A stretch of DNA of 64,000 bases from Paenibacillus hexagrammi (GTDB lineage Bacteria > Bacillota > Bacilli > Paenibacillales > NBRC-103111), in the NCBI RefSeq assembly GCF_021513275.1, contig NZ_CP090978.1, positions 4,912,501-4,976,500 on the forward strand, in the 5' to 3' direction. Shown here piece by piece: positions 44,130 to 52,997 of this stretch. A model generated the notes under the pieces. It was given only the letters and a program-made list of their open reading frames with translations, had not been told where the DNA came from and did not search any database. Each line of letters begins with the position of its first letter. The stretch's first letter is position 1. The position numbers and the translations under genes were made by a program.

Positions 44130-45395
44130 TTAACTTTCGAGAGAATATACAGCTACAGGAACACCTTTGCGAAACCCGCCGCCTCCAGCTGGCAGCTTAA
44201 TCAAACAATCCGCGTCCTTAATAGAAACCATGATGCTGGATTTATCGATTCCCGCTGGTTGAACCTTCCGCACTCCATCTTCTACCCGGGTTGTCCCTCT
44301 CACATAGCGAGGATATGCCGAGCCCTTGCCATAATCGATATCGAGATAAGCGCTGCTCTCTACCGGAAATGGCTGCTCACATCCCTGCATGGCTCGGATA
44401 CAAGGTCCCGCAAACAGCTCGAAGCCAACGAATGAGGCCCCAGGGTTGCCCGAGAGAGCAAGCAGCAGCTTCTCCTTCCAGATTGCTGCACTTGTAGGTG
44501 TACCGGGCCGCATGGAAACTTTATTAAATAAAAGATTGCCATCCCAACGACCGAATAATTCTACAAGCACATCGTAGTCCCCTACGGAAACACCACCTGA
44601 CGTAATGATGAAATCGGCCGATTCAAAGGCCCGCTCCAGCGCTTGTTTAACCTCCGCCACATCGTCCGGTAAAGCAGGCATAATCACGGGCACTCCCCCT
44701 GCCGCCTCTACTTGAAAGGCCAGCATATAACTATTACTGTTTCGTATGCGCCCGGGCTGGAGAGGCTTTTCAACGTTTAGCAGCTCCGACCCGGTAGAAA
44801 AGATGGCCACAACGGGCTTCTTATATACCGGAACATGACTGTAGCCAAATGTAGCCAAAATCGCAGCTTCTCCGGGCCCCACCCGTTCTCCTTGCTTGAT
44901 TAGGTGCTCCCCGACACCGACCTCCCCAGCAACCGGAGTAATATTACTGCCTGTAGGCACCGCCTTCTTAATCTGTACAATGCCGACAGACGGCGAGTCC
45001 TCCATCAGACAATCCGTCATTTCCAGCATAACGACAGCATCAGCTCCATCAGGTACAGGGGCGCCAGTCATAATCCTGGCAGCCATACCAGGGCCAATCG
45101 TTTGCTGAGGCATCGTACCGCTGGGTATATGCTCCGTTACTTGTAAGGTGACAGGACATTCAAAGCTTGCTTGTCCAATATCAGCAGCACGCACCGCGTA
45201 ACCATCGACTCCCGACCTGCGAAAGTGTGGGACGTCATGGTCCGCATGCACGGGAACCGCCAATCTTCTTCCGAATGCAGAAGCGAGCGGGACATGCTCC
45301 GTCTCCATCCTATTTAGATGGACTACCAAAGATTCCCAAGCCTGCTCAACGGTTACAACGCTGCGTCCGAATTTCAGATTTATACTGTCGGTCAC
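44130..45395 (-). CDS. moeA: Molybdopterin molybdotransferase
   Basis: A 421-residue enzyme that inserts molybdate into adenylylated molybdopterin. Key parts: SAFGRRLAVPVHADHDVPHF with the DVP motif near 55, GDGYAVRA-like residues, MTGAPVPDGADAVV near 110, FSTGSELL near 205, TSGGVSVGDYD near 270 and SMRPGTPTSAAIW near 300. It starts 17 bases after moaA, on the same strand. Last of a Mo-cofactor run that also holds mobA, a MOSC gene and a Mo enzyme. Confidence 0.95.
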   Translation of the reverse strand: MTDSINLKFGRSVVTVEQAWESLVVHLNRMETEHVPLASAFGRRLAVPVHADHDVPHFRRSGVDGYAVRAADIGQASFECPVTLQVTEHIPSGTMPQQTIGPGMAARIMTGAPVPDGADAVVMLEMTDCLMEDSPSVGIVQIKKAVPTGSNITPVAGEVGVGEHLIKQGERVGPGEAAILATFGYSHVPVYKKPVVAIFSTGSELLNVEKPLQPGRIRNSNSYMLAFQVEAAGGVPVIMPALPDDVAEVKQALERAFESADFIITSGGVSVGDYDVLVELFGRWDGNLLFNKVSMRPGTPTSAAIWKEKLLLALSGNPGASFVGFELFAGPCIRAMQGCEQPFPVESSAYLDIDYGKGSAYPRYVRGTTRVEDGVRKVQPAGIDKSSIMVSIKDADCLIKLPAGGGGFRKGVPVAVYSLES

Positions 45396-45412
45396 TTATC
45401 GTTCCTCCTGAC

Positions 45413-46417
45413 TCAGCCTCCTATCTGCGACATACGCCGCACAGTAGGCATGTGGGATAGTTCCTGATTGAATAACGTCTGAGCCATTTCATGATTTTGC
45501 GGTTTGATGTCCAAAGCCCGAAAGAATAACTCTTTCAAAGCGGCCTCATTCCCCATATGTCTTCTTACATTGAATTCGTCCGACCAGAAAAGGCAGGGCT
45601 TGATATTACCGTCCGCTGTAATCCTCAACCGGCTGCAGGCTTCACAGAAATGATCACTCACCGGATGAATTAAGCCGAATGATCCCTGCGCACCTTGAAT
45701 GCGGTAATTACGCGATGGGCCGTTGCCATAAACCTTCTCCGAAGGTTCCACTATCCAGCCTTTCTCTAAGCAGCACTCCATAACAGAGCTTAGCGGAACG
45801 TATCTCGCCTTCCAAGTATCGTCTTGATGCCCGATCGGCATATATTCTATAAATCTGATCTGAACGGGACGTTCCATTGTCATTTGTAAGAAATCCTCGA
45901 TCTCGTCGTCATTCAAGCCTTTCATAAGCACCACATTCAATTTAATAGGGACAAGTCCGACCCGATGGGCGGCTTCTATACTCTCCAGGACACGGCGAAT
46001 ATCTCCACCACGGGTAATGAACGAGAACCGGTCCGCTTTTAGCGAATCCAAGCTAATGTTAACTCGGGTTAATCCTGCTGCGCGCAGCTTCTCCGCCTTT
46101 GCAGCGAAATAAATGCCGTTCGTCGTTAATGCAATATCTTCAATTCCAGGAATCACTGACAGCATGCCGATTAATTTTTCTAGATGTTTACGTACGAGCG
46201 GCTCTCCCCCGGTCAGCCTAAGCTTTCGAACACCAAGACCGGCCAGAACGCGTACAACCTCGGCGATTTCATCAAAGCGAAGCACCCTATCTTCAGGCTC
46301 AAACTCCAAGCCTTCTTCAGGCATACAATAGACACAACGTAAATTACACCTGTCCGTCACGGATATCCGCAAATAATCATGTACACGGCCAAATCGATCA
46401 ATCAGCTGATTGGACAT
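45413..46417 (-). CDS. moaA: GTP 3',8-cyclase
   Basis: A 334-residue radical-SAM enzyme that starts molybdopterin synthesis from GTP. The N-terminal cluster is C24, C28 and C31 in SVTDRCNLRCVYC, and the C-terminal cluster lies in HFCEACSRLR and IKPCLFW near 255-275. LTGGEPLVR near 72 is the SAM-binding motif. The usual C-terminal GG end that lies in the active site is present (QIGG). GAGGTGG lies before the ATG. Other molybdopterin genes (moaC, moaD, moaE, moeB) are not in this window. Confidence 0.96.
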   Translation of the reverse strand: MSNQLIDRFGRVHDYLRISVTDRCNLRCVYCMPEEGLEFEPEDRVLRFDEIAEVVRVLAGLGVRKLRLTGGEPLVRKHLEKLIGMLSVIPGIEDIALTTNGIYFAAKAEKLRAAGLTRVNISLDSLKADRFSFITRGGDIRRVLESIEAAHRVGLVPIKLNVVLMKGLNDDEIEDFLQMTMERPVQIRFIEYMPIGHQDDTWKARYVPLSSVMECCLEKGWIVEPSEKVYGNGPSRNYRIQGAQGSFGLIHPVSDHFCEACSRLRITADGNIKPCLFWSDEFNVRRHMGNEAALKELFFRALDIKPQNHEMAQTLFNQELSHMPTVRRMSQIGG

Positions 46418-46542
46418 AGGAATCCACCTCTTTCTACGCCCATTATGTCATATTTCCTCACATTTTCACAGTGTCACAAGGTTGAATAAGAGAGAAAACA
46501 AGATTCAAGTTAATAGTCGAGTGTTCCTGCTAAAGATCGATG

Positions 46543-47156
46543 TCAGGTTTCATTCCTCATCATGCTGGCATGATACTCTTCCGGTGTGTTCAGATTACTC
46601 GCAAATTGCAGCGCAATGCCGTGCTCTGCAAAAAAAGCATCGTCAGCCGCCAGCCATCGGCAACGCTGCAAAAGCTCCATAACCCGGTACTGCTCCTGAA
46701 TGAGCAATTGCTCAGCCGTGTCTCCGACCTTTCTCGAATAGATCCCATGCAGGGGATGAATGCGTCCACCTATGACAGGGATAACCGCTTCAAAATCAGC
46801 GCTAGCTAATCGGCTTTTCATGGCGATGGCAGCATCCGCTGACAAATGAGGCATATCGCAGCCGACAACCCAAAGTTGCTCTCCTGAAGCAGCTTTACAG
46901 GCAGCATGAATACCTGCCAAAGGCCCCGCTTGAAGGTACACATCAGATATGATGCGAATATCCAATCCTTGAAAGGATGAAATCTCAGGTTCAATCATGT
47001 CTCTATTGTTCGTCACAATGAACACGGTTCCGCAGATTTTTCTCATCTCCGCTAACTGGATGTGCAGGATTGTGCTTCCTTTGTATGGCAGCAGCGCCTT
47101 CAGTCTCCCCCCATCCTGCGGTTCTTCCCACCGGCTAGGATGACACCTGTCAGCAT
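46543..47156 (-). pseudogene. mobA: Molybdenum cofactor guanylyltransferase, frameshifted as sequenced
   Basis: About 204 residues once repaired. The ATG at 47156 begins MLTGVILAGGKNRRMGG, the nucleotide-binding loop of MobA, but a run of six C at 47107-47112 (minus-strand G6) then shifts the frame; G7 gives MGGRLKALLPYKG. The rest is intact: IVTNNRDM, DVYLQAGPLAGIHAA near 85 and VVGCDMPHLS near 103. It would attach GMP to the Mo cofactor. Its start overlaps the MOSC stop by seven bases, which argues that it is a living gene. The enzyme next door is of the sulfite-oxidase type, which in most cases does not need GMP, so another Mo enzyme elsewhere probably uses it. Confidence 0.88.
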
Positions 47157-47797
47157 GTTTCAAGCTCAGACAAGCGCTTCTCGAACGATTGCCGCCAGCT
47201 TTGCGAAAGGGCTTCGACAGCCAAAATAGAGCGAATCCCTTCTGCATTGGCCTTGTCATGGTACTTGATCTGATTAGCATTAGCTACTGTAATTCCAGCA
47301 GGATCCTTCTGAGTCAATCGAATTGTCGGCTGTGCCGGTATGTTTCCTTCCTTCAGGACTCGAAAATAATACCCGGTAAATCCGGTATTCTGCACTTGAA
47401 CAGGAAGATCTTGAACATCATAGCGTTTAGCAAGCTTATGACACGGCTGTCTAGGTTGAGACACTTGAACTACAGCATCCCCAATCTGGAAGATATCGCC
47501 GATACAGACCACATCTTCAAGCAGTCCGGTTACAGTCAAATTTTCACCGAAAGCACCGGGATGGAGTTCGCAGCCGAGCTTGCTTTCCCAGTAGGCAAAA
47601 TGCTCCTTCGCATACACACAAATCGCTTTATCGGGCCCCCCGTGATTCACCAGGTCTGCTTGGCCGTCACCCTCCAACTGCGTCTTTGTCAAACGCAAAG
47701 AAGAGCTGACTTGGGACTTATAAATCCCAGTTTCCAGCTCTTTGCCCTGATAAATTATCGATTGTGGAATACCTACATTAACTGAAACAATCTCCAC
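47150..47797 (-). CDS. MOSC-domain protein (YiiM-like)
   Basis: A 215-residue MOSC protein. KTQLEGDGQADLVNHGGPDKAI near residues 38-60 and PGAFGENLTVTGL near 82 are the core strands; the conserved Cys lies in QPRQPCHKLAKRY near 118. A C-terminal three-helix extension follows. MOSC proteins carry or use sulfurated molybdenum cofactor, and YiiM-type members reduce N-hydroxylated compounds. GTG start. It lies between the Mo enzyme and mobA, overlapping the latter. Confidence 0.88.
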   Translation of the reverse strand: MEIVSVNVGIPQSIIYQGKELETGIYKSQVSSSLRLTKTQLEGDGQADLVNHGGPDKAICVYAKEHFAYWESKLGCELHPGAFGENLTVTGLLEDVVCIGDIFQIGDAVVQVSQPRQPCHKLAKRYDVQDLPVQVQNTGFTGYYFRVLKEGNIPAQPTIRLTQKDPAGITVANANQIKYHDKANAEGIRSILAVEALSQSWRQSFEKRLSELETC

Positions 47798-47992
47798 TTG
47801 CTACCACCAAACTTTCCCCCAGCATTTTATCCTGATTATAGCAGAAAATGCGAAGAAAGTGGGATCGCAGCCCTTGTTCAGTGCTTAGGGCCTATGCAAG
47901 GTTCGCAGCACAGCGGCGCTGCCCGTACAACTACTCTTTCATTCCTGAATCGGCCTACTTACCATTCATCGGCATACAGCCGGATATCCCAT

Positions 47993-49380
47993 TCACACAT
48001 GCTCCTGATCAACCCATACCCAAGCGTCGTTACGGTAGCCTCTGACCTCCCAGTAACCGATGTGCTCCTTATCAATCAGTTCAATGCCCTGCAGCCATTT
48101 CACAGATTTATATGCGAACATCTTGGGCACGATCAGCCTCACCGGTCCGCCGAGCTTCTGAGGGATTGGCTTGCCGTCCAGCATGACCGCAACCATCACA
48201 TCATCAATAGCGGCCTGATCCAAGGACAAGGCGTCCGTATAAACACCATCGCCGGAGTAAAATTTAACAAACTTAGCTTCAGGCTTTACACCTGCAGCAG
48301 CAAGCATTTCCTTGAGTGGAATGCCCTCCCATGTACATTTGTACACCGACCATCCCGTAACGCAGTGGAAATCGCTGACTTGAACGGTGCGCTTCAGCTT
48401 CAGAAATTGCTCCCAGCTCCAAACGCTGGGACGCTCCACGAGACCGGATACGGCAAATTTCCACGTATCCGAGGAAAAAGCCGGAATTTCCGTGACCGTA
48501 TAAATACGGAAATTCCCCTGAGCCCCCCGCCGACCACAGCGGCGGAGTCCGGCAGCGGCTCCGGCGGCGGGAGCATGCGGTTGCCGTCCTGGACGGCAAC
48601 CGCGGCAATATCGCTGCCGCCGGTGTCGAACGCGCCTTTTACCCAGCGGTAAAAGGCGGGGCCTACCCCGATCACGAGCAGCAGTCCTGCGGCAAGCCGC
48701 AGGAACGATGCGCGTGTGATCGGTGAAGCCTTCAGCGCGGCGATAACCGCCTGCGCTGCCGACCGCTCCGCCGCATCATCCGTGCCGGCGGACCGTCCCA
48801 CCGCCGCACCATCCGTGCCGGCGGACTGTCCCACCGCCGCACCATCCGTGGCGGCGGGCACATGTACAGCCGCCTGCGAGGCGGGCGGCCTTGCTGCGGC
48901 AGCCGCGGCTTGCTCCGCGCGCTGCTGGCGTTTCAGCCATCTGCTGCGCGAGATGGCGTGGTACACGGCATACGGCACTCCGACCCAAGTTAGCAGATCG
49001 TGGAGGAGGAGTGCCGTGTTGTTCCAGGCGGGCGGCAGATGGCGGAACTGCCATAAGACGACGCCCGATGCACTCCAGCCTAGCAGGAGCGCCAGCACGA
49101 GCAGCAAATTGCCGCGCCTACCGCTGTGCCCGCGGATTTGCCTCCAGTGCTTCCGAATCATCGGCGCGTATAGTGCGATGAGTACAATTGAAATAACGCC
49201 AAGCGCAATATGCAGCTGCTTTAAGGTTACGCGCAGACCTCCCAGCTCGCCGCGAATCGCACCTATACTCAGCACAATGCCGCTAACCGCAAGCAGCAGA
49301 AGAATCCATGCGTTCCAGCTGTGAAGCTGATTCAGACGTTTACCAAACGACTGCTTCAGCCAGCTTCTCTTTGATTCCAT
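47993..49380 (-). pseudogene. Membrane-fused sulfite-oxidase-like molybdenum enzyme, frameshifted as sequenced
   Basis: Two frames join into about 462 residues. Residues 1-150 have four membrane spans with His in positions that suggest a heme-b cytochrome (QLHSWNAW, LKQLHIAL, LLHDLL, YAVYHAIS). A linker with three 11-residue repeats follows, then ITRASFLRLAAGLLL, a Tat-like membrane segment, then the Mo domain: VSGLVERPSVWSWEQFL, the Mo-ligand Cys in FHCVTGWSV, and GGPVRLIVPKMF. The frame breaks at C6 (48523-48528, minus-strand G6), just before the Mo domain; G7 gives VGGGAQGNFRIYTVTEIP and joins them. I think this is a real fusion. It starts the Mo-cofactor gene run. Substrate unknown. Confidence 0.82.
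48768..48866. repeat. Three 33-bp repeats in the linker of the Mo enzyme
   Basis: Units start at 48768, 48801 and 48834. Each begins CCGCCGCA(C/T)CATCCGTG and encodes a GTDGAAVGRSA-like unit of 11 residues on the minus strand. The frame is kept, so it is a flexible coding linker. The third unit has diverged at its end. Confidence 0.8.
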
Positions 49381-49532
49381 TCCACCGTTCCCCTCCCCAT
49401 TCTTTATACAATAAGTATAACGCATAGATATGAAGTACACCTCTATGAAGTCTTTCGAAGATATGCGAACACGTTCAGCGGAAAGCTTATTCGCCTATAT
49501 TACATCTCCTTGAATCTCCCGGTAAAATAATA

Positions 49533-49572
49533 CAAAAACCAGAGCAGACTTACTTAAAAGTTACTCCGGTTT
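49533..49572 (-). terminator. Possible terminator after the small copper-amine-oxidase-like gene
   Basis: ACC-GAG on the left pairs imperfectly with CTC-GGT on the right (minus strand), followed by T5. The stem is weak. Confidence 0.4.
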
Positions 49573-49589
49573 CATCTTCAATTTCGATT

Positions 49590-50039
49590 TTACTTCATCA
49601 TCATGGGCTGAAGTAAATGTTGATCAACAACCTCTTTGGGAACATAGGTCATATCATTTACAATCATCGGCGCGACCTCCAACATAACTTCAGCTTCGCC
49701 ATCTTTCATTGATGTGCTTCCGATCTGCAGCATCCAAGAGTGCCCCTTTTCCATCATGCCATCCATTGTCTTATCTTTCATAGAATCGTCCATCATCATA
49801 TCCTTCTTATCGTTAATGGTAATGGAGCGATTCTCATCCCCCCATATCACCTGGTAGCCTAGCGATTCTGCTATTTCCCTAAGTGGGACCAGTTCCATAC
49901 CGTCCTTCATAATCGTGTTCACCTTCGTATAATCATACCCAGCCATCATCGATTCTTCCGCTGATGCAGCGCCGGGCAGCGCAACCGCGAACACCACCAT
50001 AGAAATTACAGCAATCTTTTTCCAACTTTTCATTTTCAT
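49590..50039 (-). CDS. Small secreted protein with copper-amine-oxidase N-terminal-like domain
   Basis: A 149-residue secreted protein. Signal peptide ends at ASA near residue 27. One copper-amine-oxidase N-terminal-like domain follows: LVPLREIAESLGYQVIWGDENRSITI near 50-75, then a Met/Asp/Lys-rich insert (KKDMMMDDSMKDKTMDG), and a second half with MIVNDMTYVPKEVVDQHL. The Met-rich insert could bind metal, which is a guess. GGAGG lies before the ATG. It follows the two-component genes but a terminator at 50200 separates them. Confidence 0.82.
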   Translation of the reverse strand: MKMKSWKKIAVISMVVFAVALPGAASAEESMMAGYDYTKVNTIMKDGMELVPLREIAESLGYQVIWGDENRSITINDKKDMMMDDSMKDKTMDGMMEKGHSWMLQIGSTSMKDGEAEVMLEVAPMIVNDMTYVPKEVVDQHLLQPMMMK

Positions 50040-50199
50040 ACAGCCTCCTTCTTCGTTCTGTTTCCTACAGATTTAAGAATAAGGCCCATAACTTATGGAA
50101 GTATAACGGAATCCTTACATTATTCTTACAAGCCTAACTTTCGTTCCGTATGGTAACCGATGTCATTTAGTTTCCCTCTTCAAAGTCAGTGAATATGAA

Positions 50200-50220
50200 A
50201 AACCCGGCCACCGCCAGGTT
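50200..50220 (-). terminator. Terminator after the two-component operon
   Basis: AACC-C-GGC pairs with GCC-A-GGTT around a short loop, followed by T5 on the minus strand. It overlaps the end of the kinase gene. Confidence 0.65.
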
Positions 50221-51305
50221 CAGATCGCTTTATATGCTGTTGAGTTAAGCTTGCCCTGGACTTGCTCCAAAGAGCAGATTGGCAGCGTAAACCAAAACTG
50301 ACTGCCGCGCCCCGGTTCGCTCCAGACGCCGATCTCTCCTCCGTGCAAATCTATAATAAATTTGGCAATGGCCAGCCCCAACCCCGCTCCTCCGCTAGTT
50401 CTCGTTCTTGAAGGATCTGCCCGATAAAACCTCTCAAAAATGCGCAGCTGTTCATGCTGCTCCATACCTTCCCCTTCATCAGATATGCGAATTTGTACAA
50501 ACTGTTCCGAGAGAAGCTCTGCTTCGATCCAAATTGTACCGTTTACGGAAGAATGGCGAATCGCATTATGCAGGATATTGGAGATAACCCGCTTCACTTC
50601 AAGAGGCATCAGCAGCGCAGGTGGAAGCATTTCAGGCACGTCCGTCTGAACGTTAAGCCTCTTTTCTTCGAGTAAAACAGCAAGGCTTTGCAGCGTATCG
50701 AGCAAGAGAGCATCCACATGATAAAGCTCTGGTTTAAACTCCAGCCCTCCAGCTTCCAATTGGGAGAGCTTAAAAAGCTCCTCAATCAAATCGTTTAGAC
50801 GTACCGTCTCCAATTGTATCGTTTTCAAATACCGGTCAAAAGTAACACGATCACTTACGATATCATCCTGCAGCGCCTCCACAAATGCTTGAATCGATGC
50901 CATCGGCGTACGTAAATCATGTGAAACATTGGCCACCAGCTCTCTTCGGGATGCTTCCTCATTCTTCAATCGTTGAAAGCTTTCCTGAAGCTTATCCGAC
51001 ATCTCGTTAAATCGCTTTGCGAGTTTCTGAAATTCGATCGGGCCAAGCTCTGGAACTTGTCCTTGAAATTCCCCTTGAGCAATGCTAGCAGCTTCTCTGG
51101 CAATGGCATGAATAGATATCTCCAGAGGCCTTGTCATCCAATAGTGAATGAGCATGGAAGCACCTGCCGCACATACCGTTACTGCCGTTAATAAGATCAC
51201 GTCGCGCAACAACAGCAGCATATACTGATAGCAAATAAATAAAGCGGTTAGAATCAAGCCTGTACTAACGATATTCGCAGTAAGTAAATAGTACCGGAGC
51301 TTCAT
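50220..51305 (-). CDS. Sensor histidine kinase, HAMP type
   Basis: A 361-residue kinase. Two membrane spans (about 8-28 and 33-53) with almost no outer loop, then HAMP (about 55-105), HisKA with VANVSHDLRTPMASIQAFV near 135 and an ATPase domain with LHNAIRHS, DEGEGM and GGAGLGLAI. The short outer loop suggests that it senses within the membrane. Its ATG overlaps the response-regulator stop (ATGA). It could report on envelope or antimicrobial stress, but this is inference. Confidence 0.92.
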   Translation of the reverse strand: MKLRYYLLTANIVSTGLILTALFICYQYMLLLLRDVILLTAVTVCAAGASMLIHYWMTRPLEISIHAIAREAASIAQGEFQGQVPELGPIEFQKLAKRFNEMSDKLQESFQRLKNEEASRRELVANVSHDLRTPMASIQAFVEALQDDIVSDRVTFDRYLKTIQLETVRLNDLIEELFKLSQLEAGGLEFKPELYHVDALLLDTLQSLAVLLEEKRLNVQTDVPEMLPPALLMPLEVKRVISNILHNAIRHSSVNGTIWIEAELLSEQFVQIRISDEGEGMEQHEQLRIFERFYRADPSRTRTSGGAGLGLAIAKFIIDLHGGEIGVWSEPGRGSQFWFTLPICSLEQVQGKLNSTAYKAI

Positions 51306-52018
51306 AAAGGTTCCCTGCTCTCAAATTTGTAGCCAATCCCCCATACTGTTTTGATAAAACGAGGCTCAGAAGGATTTGGCTCAATCTTCTCCCTCAATCT
51401 GCGAATATGTACGGTTACCGTCGTCGTGTCCCCATAATAATCGAAATCCCAGACCTTGCTAAGGAGCTGATTCCTTGAAAAGACTTGGTCCGGGTGACTG
51501 ATAAATAACTGCAAGAGTTCAAACTCTTTCACAGTCAATTCGATTTCTTCTCCCTGTACCGTTACCATTCGGTTGAGACTGTTTAGCTCAATGCCCGGCA
51601 ATTTCCACACATGCTGAGCTCCAGGATCATGAACCTGGCTAGTCTGCAGACTACGCTGCATTCTGCGCATAATCGCCTTGACCCTTAGAACTAATTCACG
51701 AGGACTAAACGGCTTGGTTAAATAGTCGTCTGCCCCCATCGTCAGTCCTGTAAGCCGATCCTTCTCCTCTCCCCGTGCTGTAAGCATAATAATCGGGATA
51801 TCCTGCTCTTGGCGGATTTCTACACAGACCTGCCAACCATTGATGCCTGGCATCATGAGGTCTAGAATCATGAGGTCCGGGGCATACTGCCTCCACATCC
51901 GCAGCGCTTCCTCACCATTACCTGCGGATATAACCCGGAAGCCTTCCCTTTCCAGATACAATGTACATACATCTATAATATTGGTTTCGTCGTCCACGAC
52001 CAGTATAACTCCGCTCAT
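51302..52018 (-). CDS. OmpR/PhoB-type response regulator
   Basis: A 238-residue regulator. Receiver with DD at 9-10 and phosphoacceptor D53 (MILDLMMPG), conserved Thr in LTARGEEKD and Lys in LTKPFSPREL. The C-terminal winged helix has LTVKEFELLQLF and the recognition helix in TVTVHIRRLREKIEP. The longer open frame to 52177 is not used: the ATG at 52018 has GGAGG 9 bases upstream and begins directly at the receiver. Coupled to the kinase by ATGA. Confidence 0.93.
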   Translation of the reverse strand: MSGVILVVDDETNIIDVCTLYLEREGFRVISAGNGEEALRMWRQYAPDLMILDLMMPGINGWQVCVEIRQEQDIPIIMLTARGEEKDRLTGLTMGADDYLTKPFSPRELVLRVKAIMRRMQRSLQTSQVHDPGAQHVWKLPGIELNSLNRMVTVQGEEIELTVKEFELLQLFISHPDQVFSRNQLLSKVWDFDYYGDTTTVTVHIRRLREKIEPNPSEPRFIKTVWGIGYKFESREPL

Positions 52019-52194
52019 GCGCGCATGCCTCCACAAACGTTTGGCACTATTATACTCCAATTTGCCATCCTCAGGGCTTACAGAAGTATTACAAATGAGA
52101 TAAACCTTTATCGAGTCTTTCGTAGATGTTGCAAACGCGATCCCCAAATAAAAAAGGAACATGTCGGTTACCCGCATATCCCCCTACTCTCTAT

Positions 52195-52572
52195 TTAACC
52201 GCCTGTGCGTATTTTGCGGTACGTATCTATGAAAGAAAGAACGTCTACACGTTTTCCTCTTTTCTTCGCGACTCTTGCCATAGTAACAAGTGTTTTCCAA
52301 AACTCATCCAACACCGGAGACTCAAAATCCGAGCTTGGCGATACCGGAGTGACATGATTTTTGTAGGATGCCCCTTCGTCTGATATCAGGTATTGAATTT
52401 GTCGTTTTTTCCATTCTTCCCCGGTTACATAACTAATGCCGATTTCCCTCATTTTTTTACGAACGGATGTAACGGGGCGAGATAGTTCTCTTGCAATGAC
52501 AACAGGCGGACATTCGCTTGACAATCGAATCAACTTGTCCAATTCCTGTGTAGACCATGGCTTTTTTGTCAT
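52195..52572 (-). CDS. Small SANT/Myb-like DNA-binding protein of unknown role
   Basis: A 125-residue protein. Residues 4-45 (PWSTQELDKLIRLSSE, then IARELSRPVTSVRKKMREIG) resemble a three-helix Myb/SANT or sigma-70 region-4-like helix-turn-helix, where TSVRKKMREIG would be the recognition helix. The rest has no known motif; EFWKTLVTMARVAKKRGKRVD is helical and basic. I start at the ATG at 52572, with GGAG 9 bases upstream. It stands between the response-regulator gene and a long gap. I do not recognise a named family. Confidence 0.7.
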   Translation of the reverse strand: MTKKPWSTQELDKLIRLSSECPPVVIARELSRPVTSVRKKMREIGISYVTGEEWKKRQIQYLISDEGASYKNHVTPVSPSSDFESPVLDEFWKTLVTMARVAKKRGKRVDVLSFIDTYRKIRTGG

Positions 52573-52997
52573 TCGAATCAACTCCATTCCTTCATTCTGT
52601 ATCCTTCGTTGCCTAATAATGGTTAATGGATTCGGGATGTTTTGAGAATAACAAGCAATTGTTAGAGAAGTATGAGTTAACCATAATTTTTTTATTTGAC
52701 ATAACTCTTTCGATTTTTTTCGCTATTCTCGTCCCATGGAACTAATATCGGTCGTATGGAGTAGGTTTCTACAGTGGTAATTGCAGGAATGATTTTATCA
52801 CAAGCCATGCCTTTAGACCTACATCCATTCTCCGCCCCCCTCACAATTTCCTAGTAGAAATGGTAACCAACTAGGACTTACACATACAAAAAAACCTTAA
52901 AGCAAGCTCATCGAGCCGCTTAAGGTTTGCCATTGGAAAATAAATGAAATTTCGTGTAGCATGAAAGAAAAAAACTACTGATTAGGAGTGAATGATC
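52573..52997. other. Intergenic region with two hairpins
   Basis: A 425-base AT-rich gap between divergent genes. CCTAGT/ACTAGG (about 52851-52875) forms a small hairpin. AAACCTTAA (52892-52900) and TTAAGGTTT (52920-52928) form a larger one with an inner GCTC/GAGC, with a T-run on the minus strand. No gene or clear promoter seen. Confidence 0.5.
52892..52928 (-). terminator. Minus-strand terminator in front of the hydrolase gene
   Basis: Nine-base stem AAACCTTAA/TTAAGGTTT with a T-run on the minus strand. It would stop antisense read-through from the ROK gene. Confidence 0.6.
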
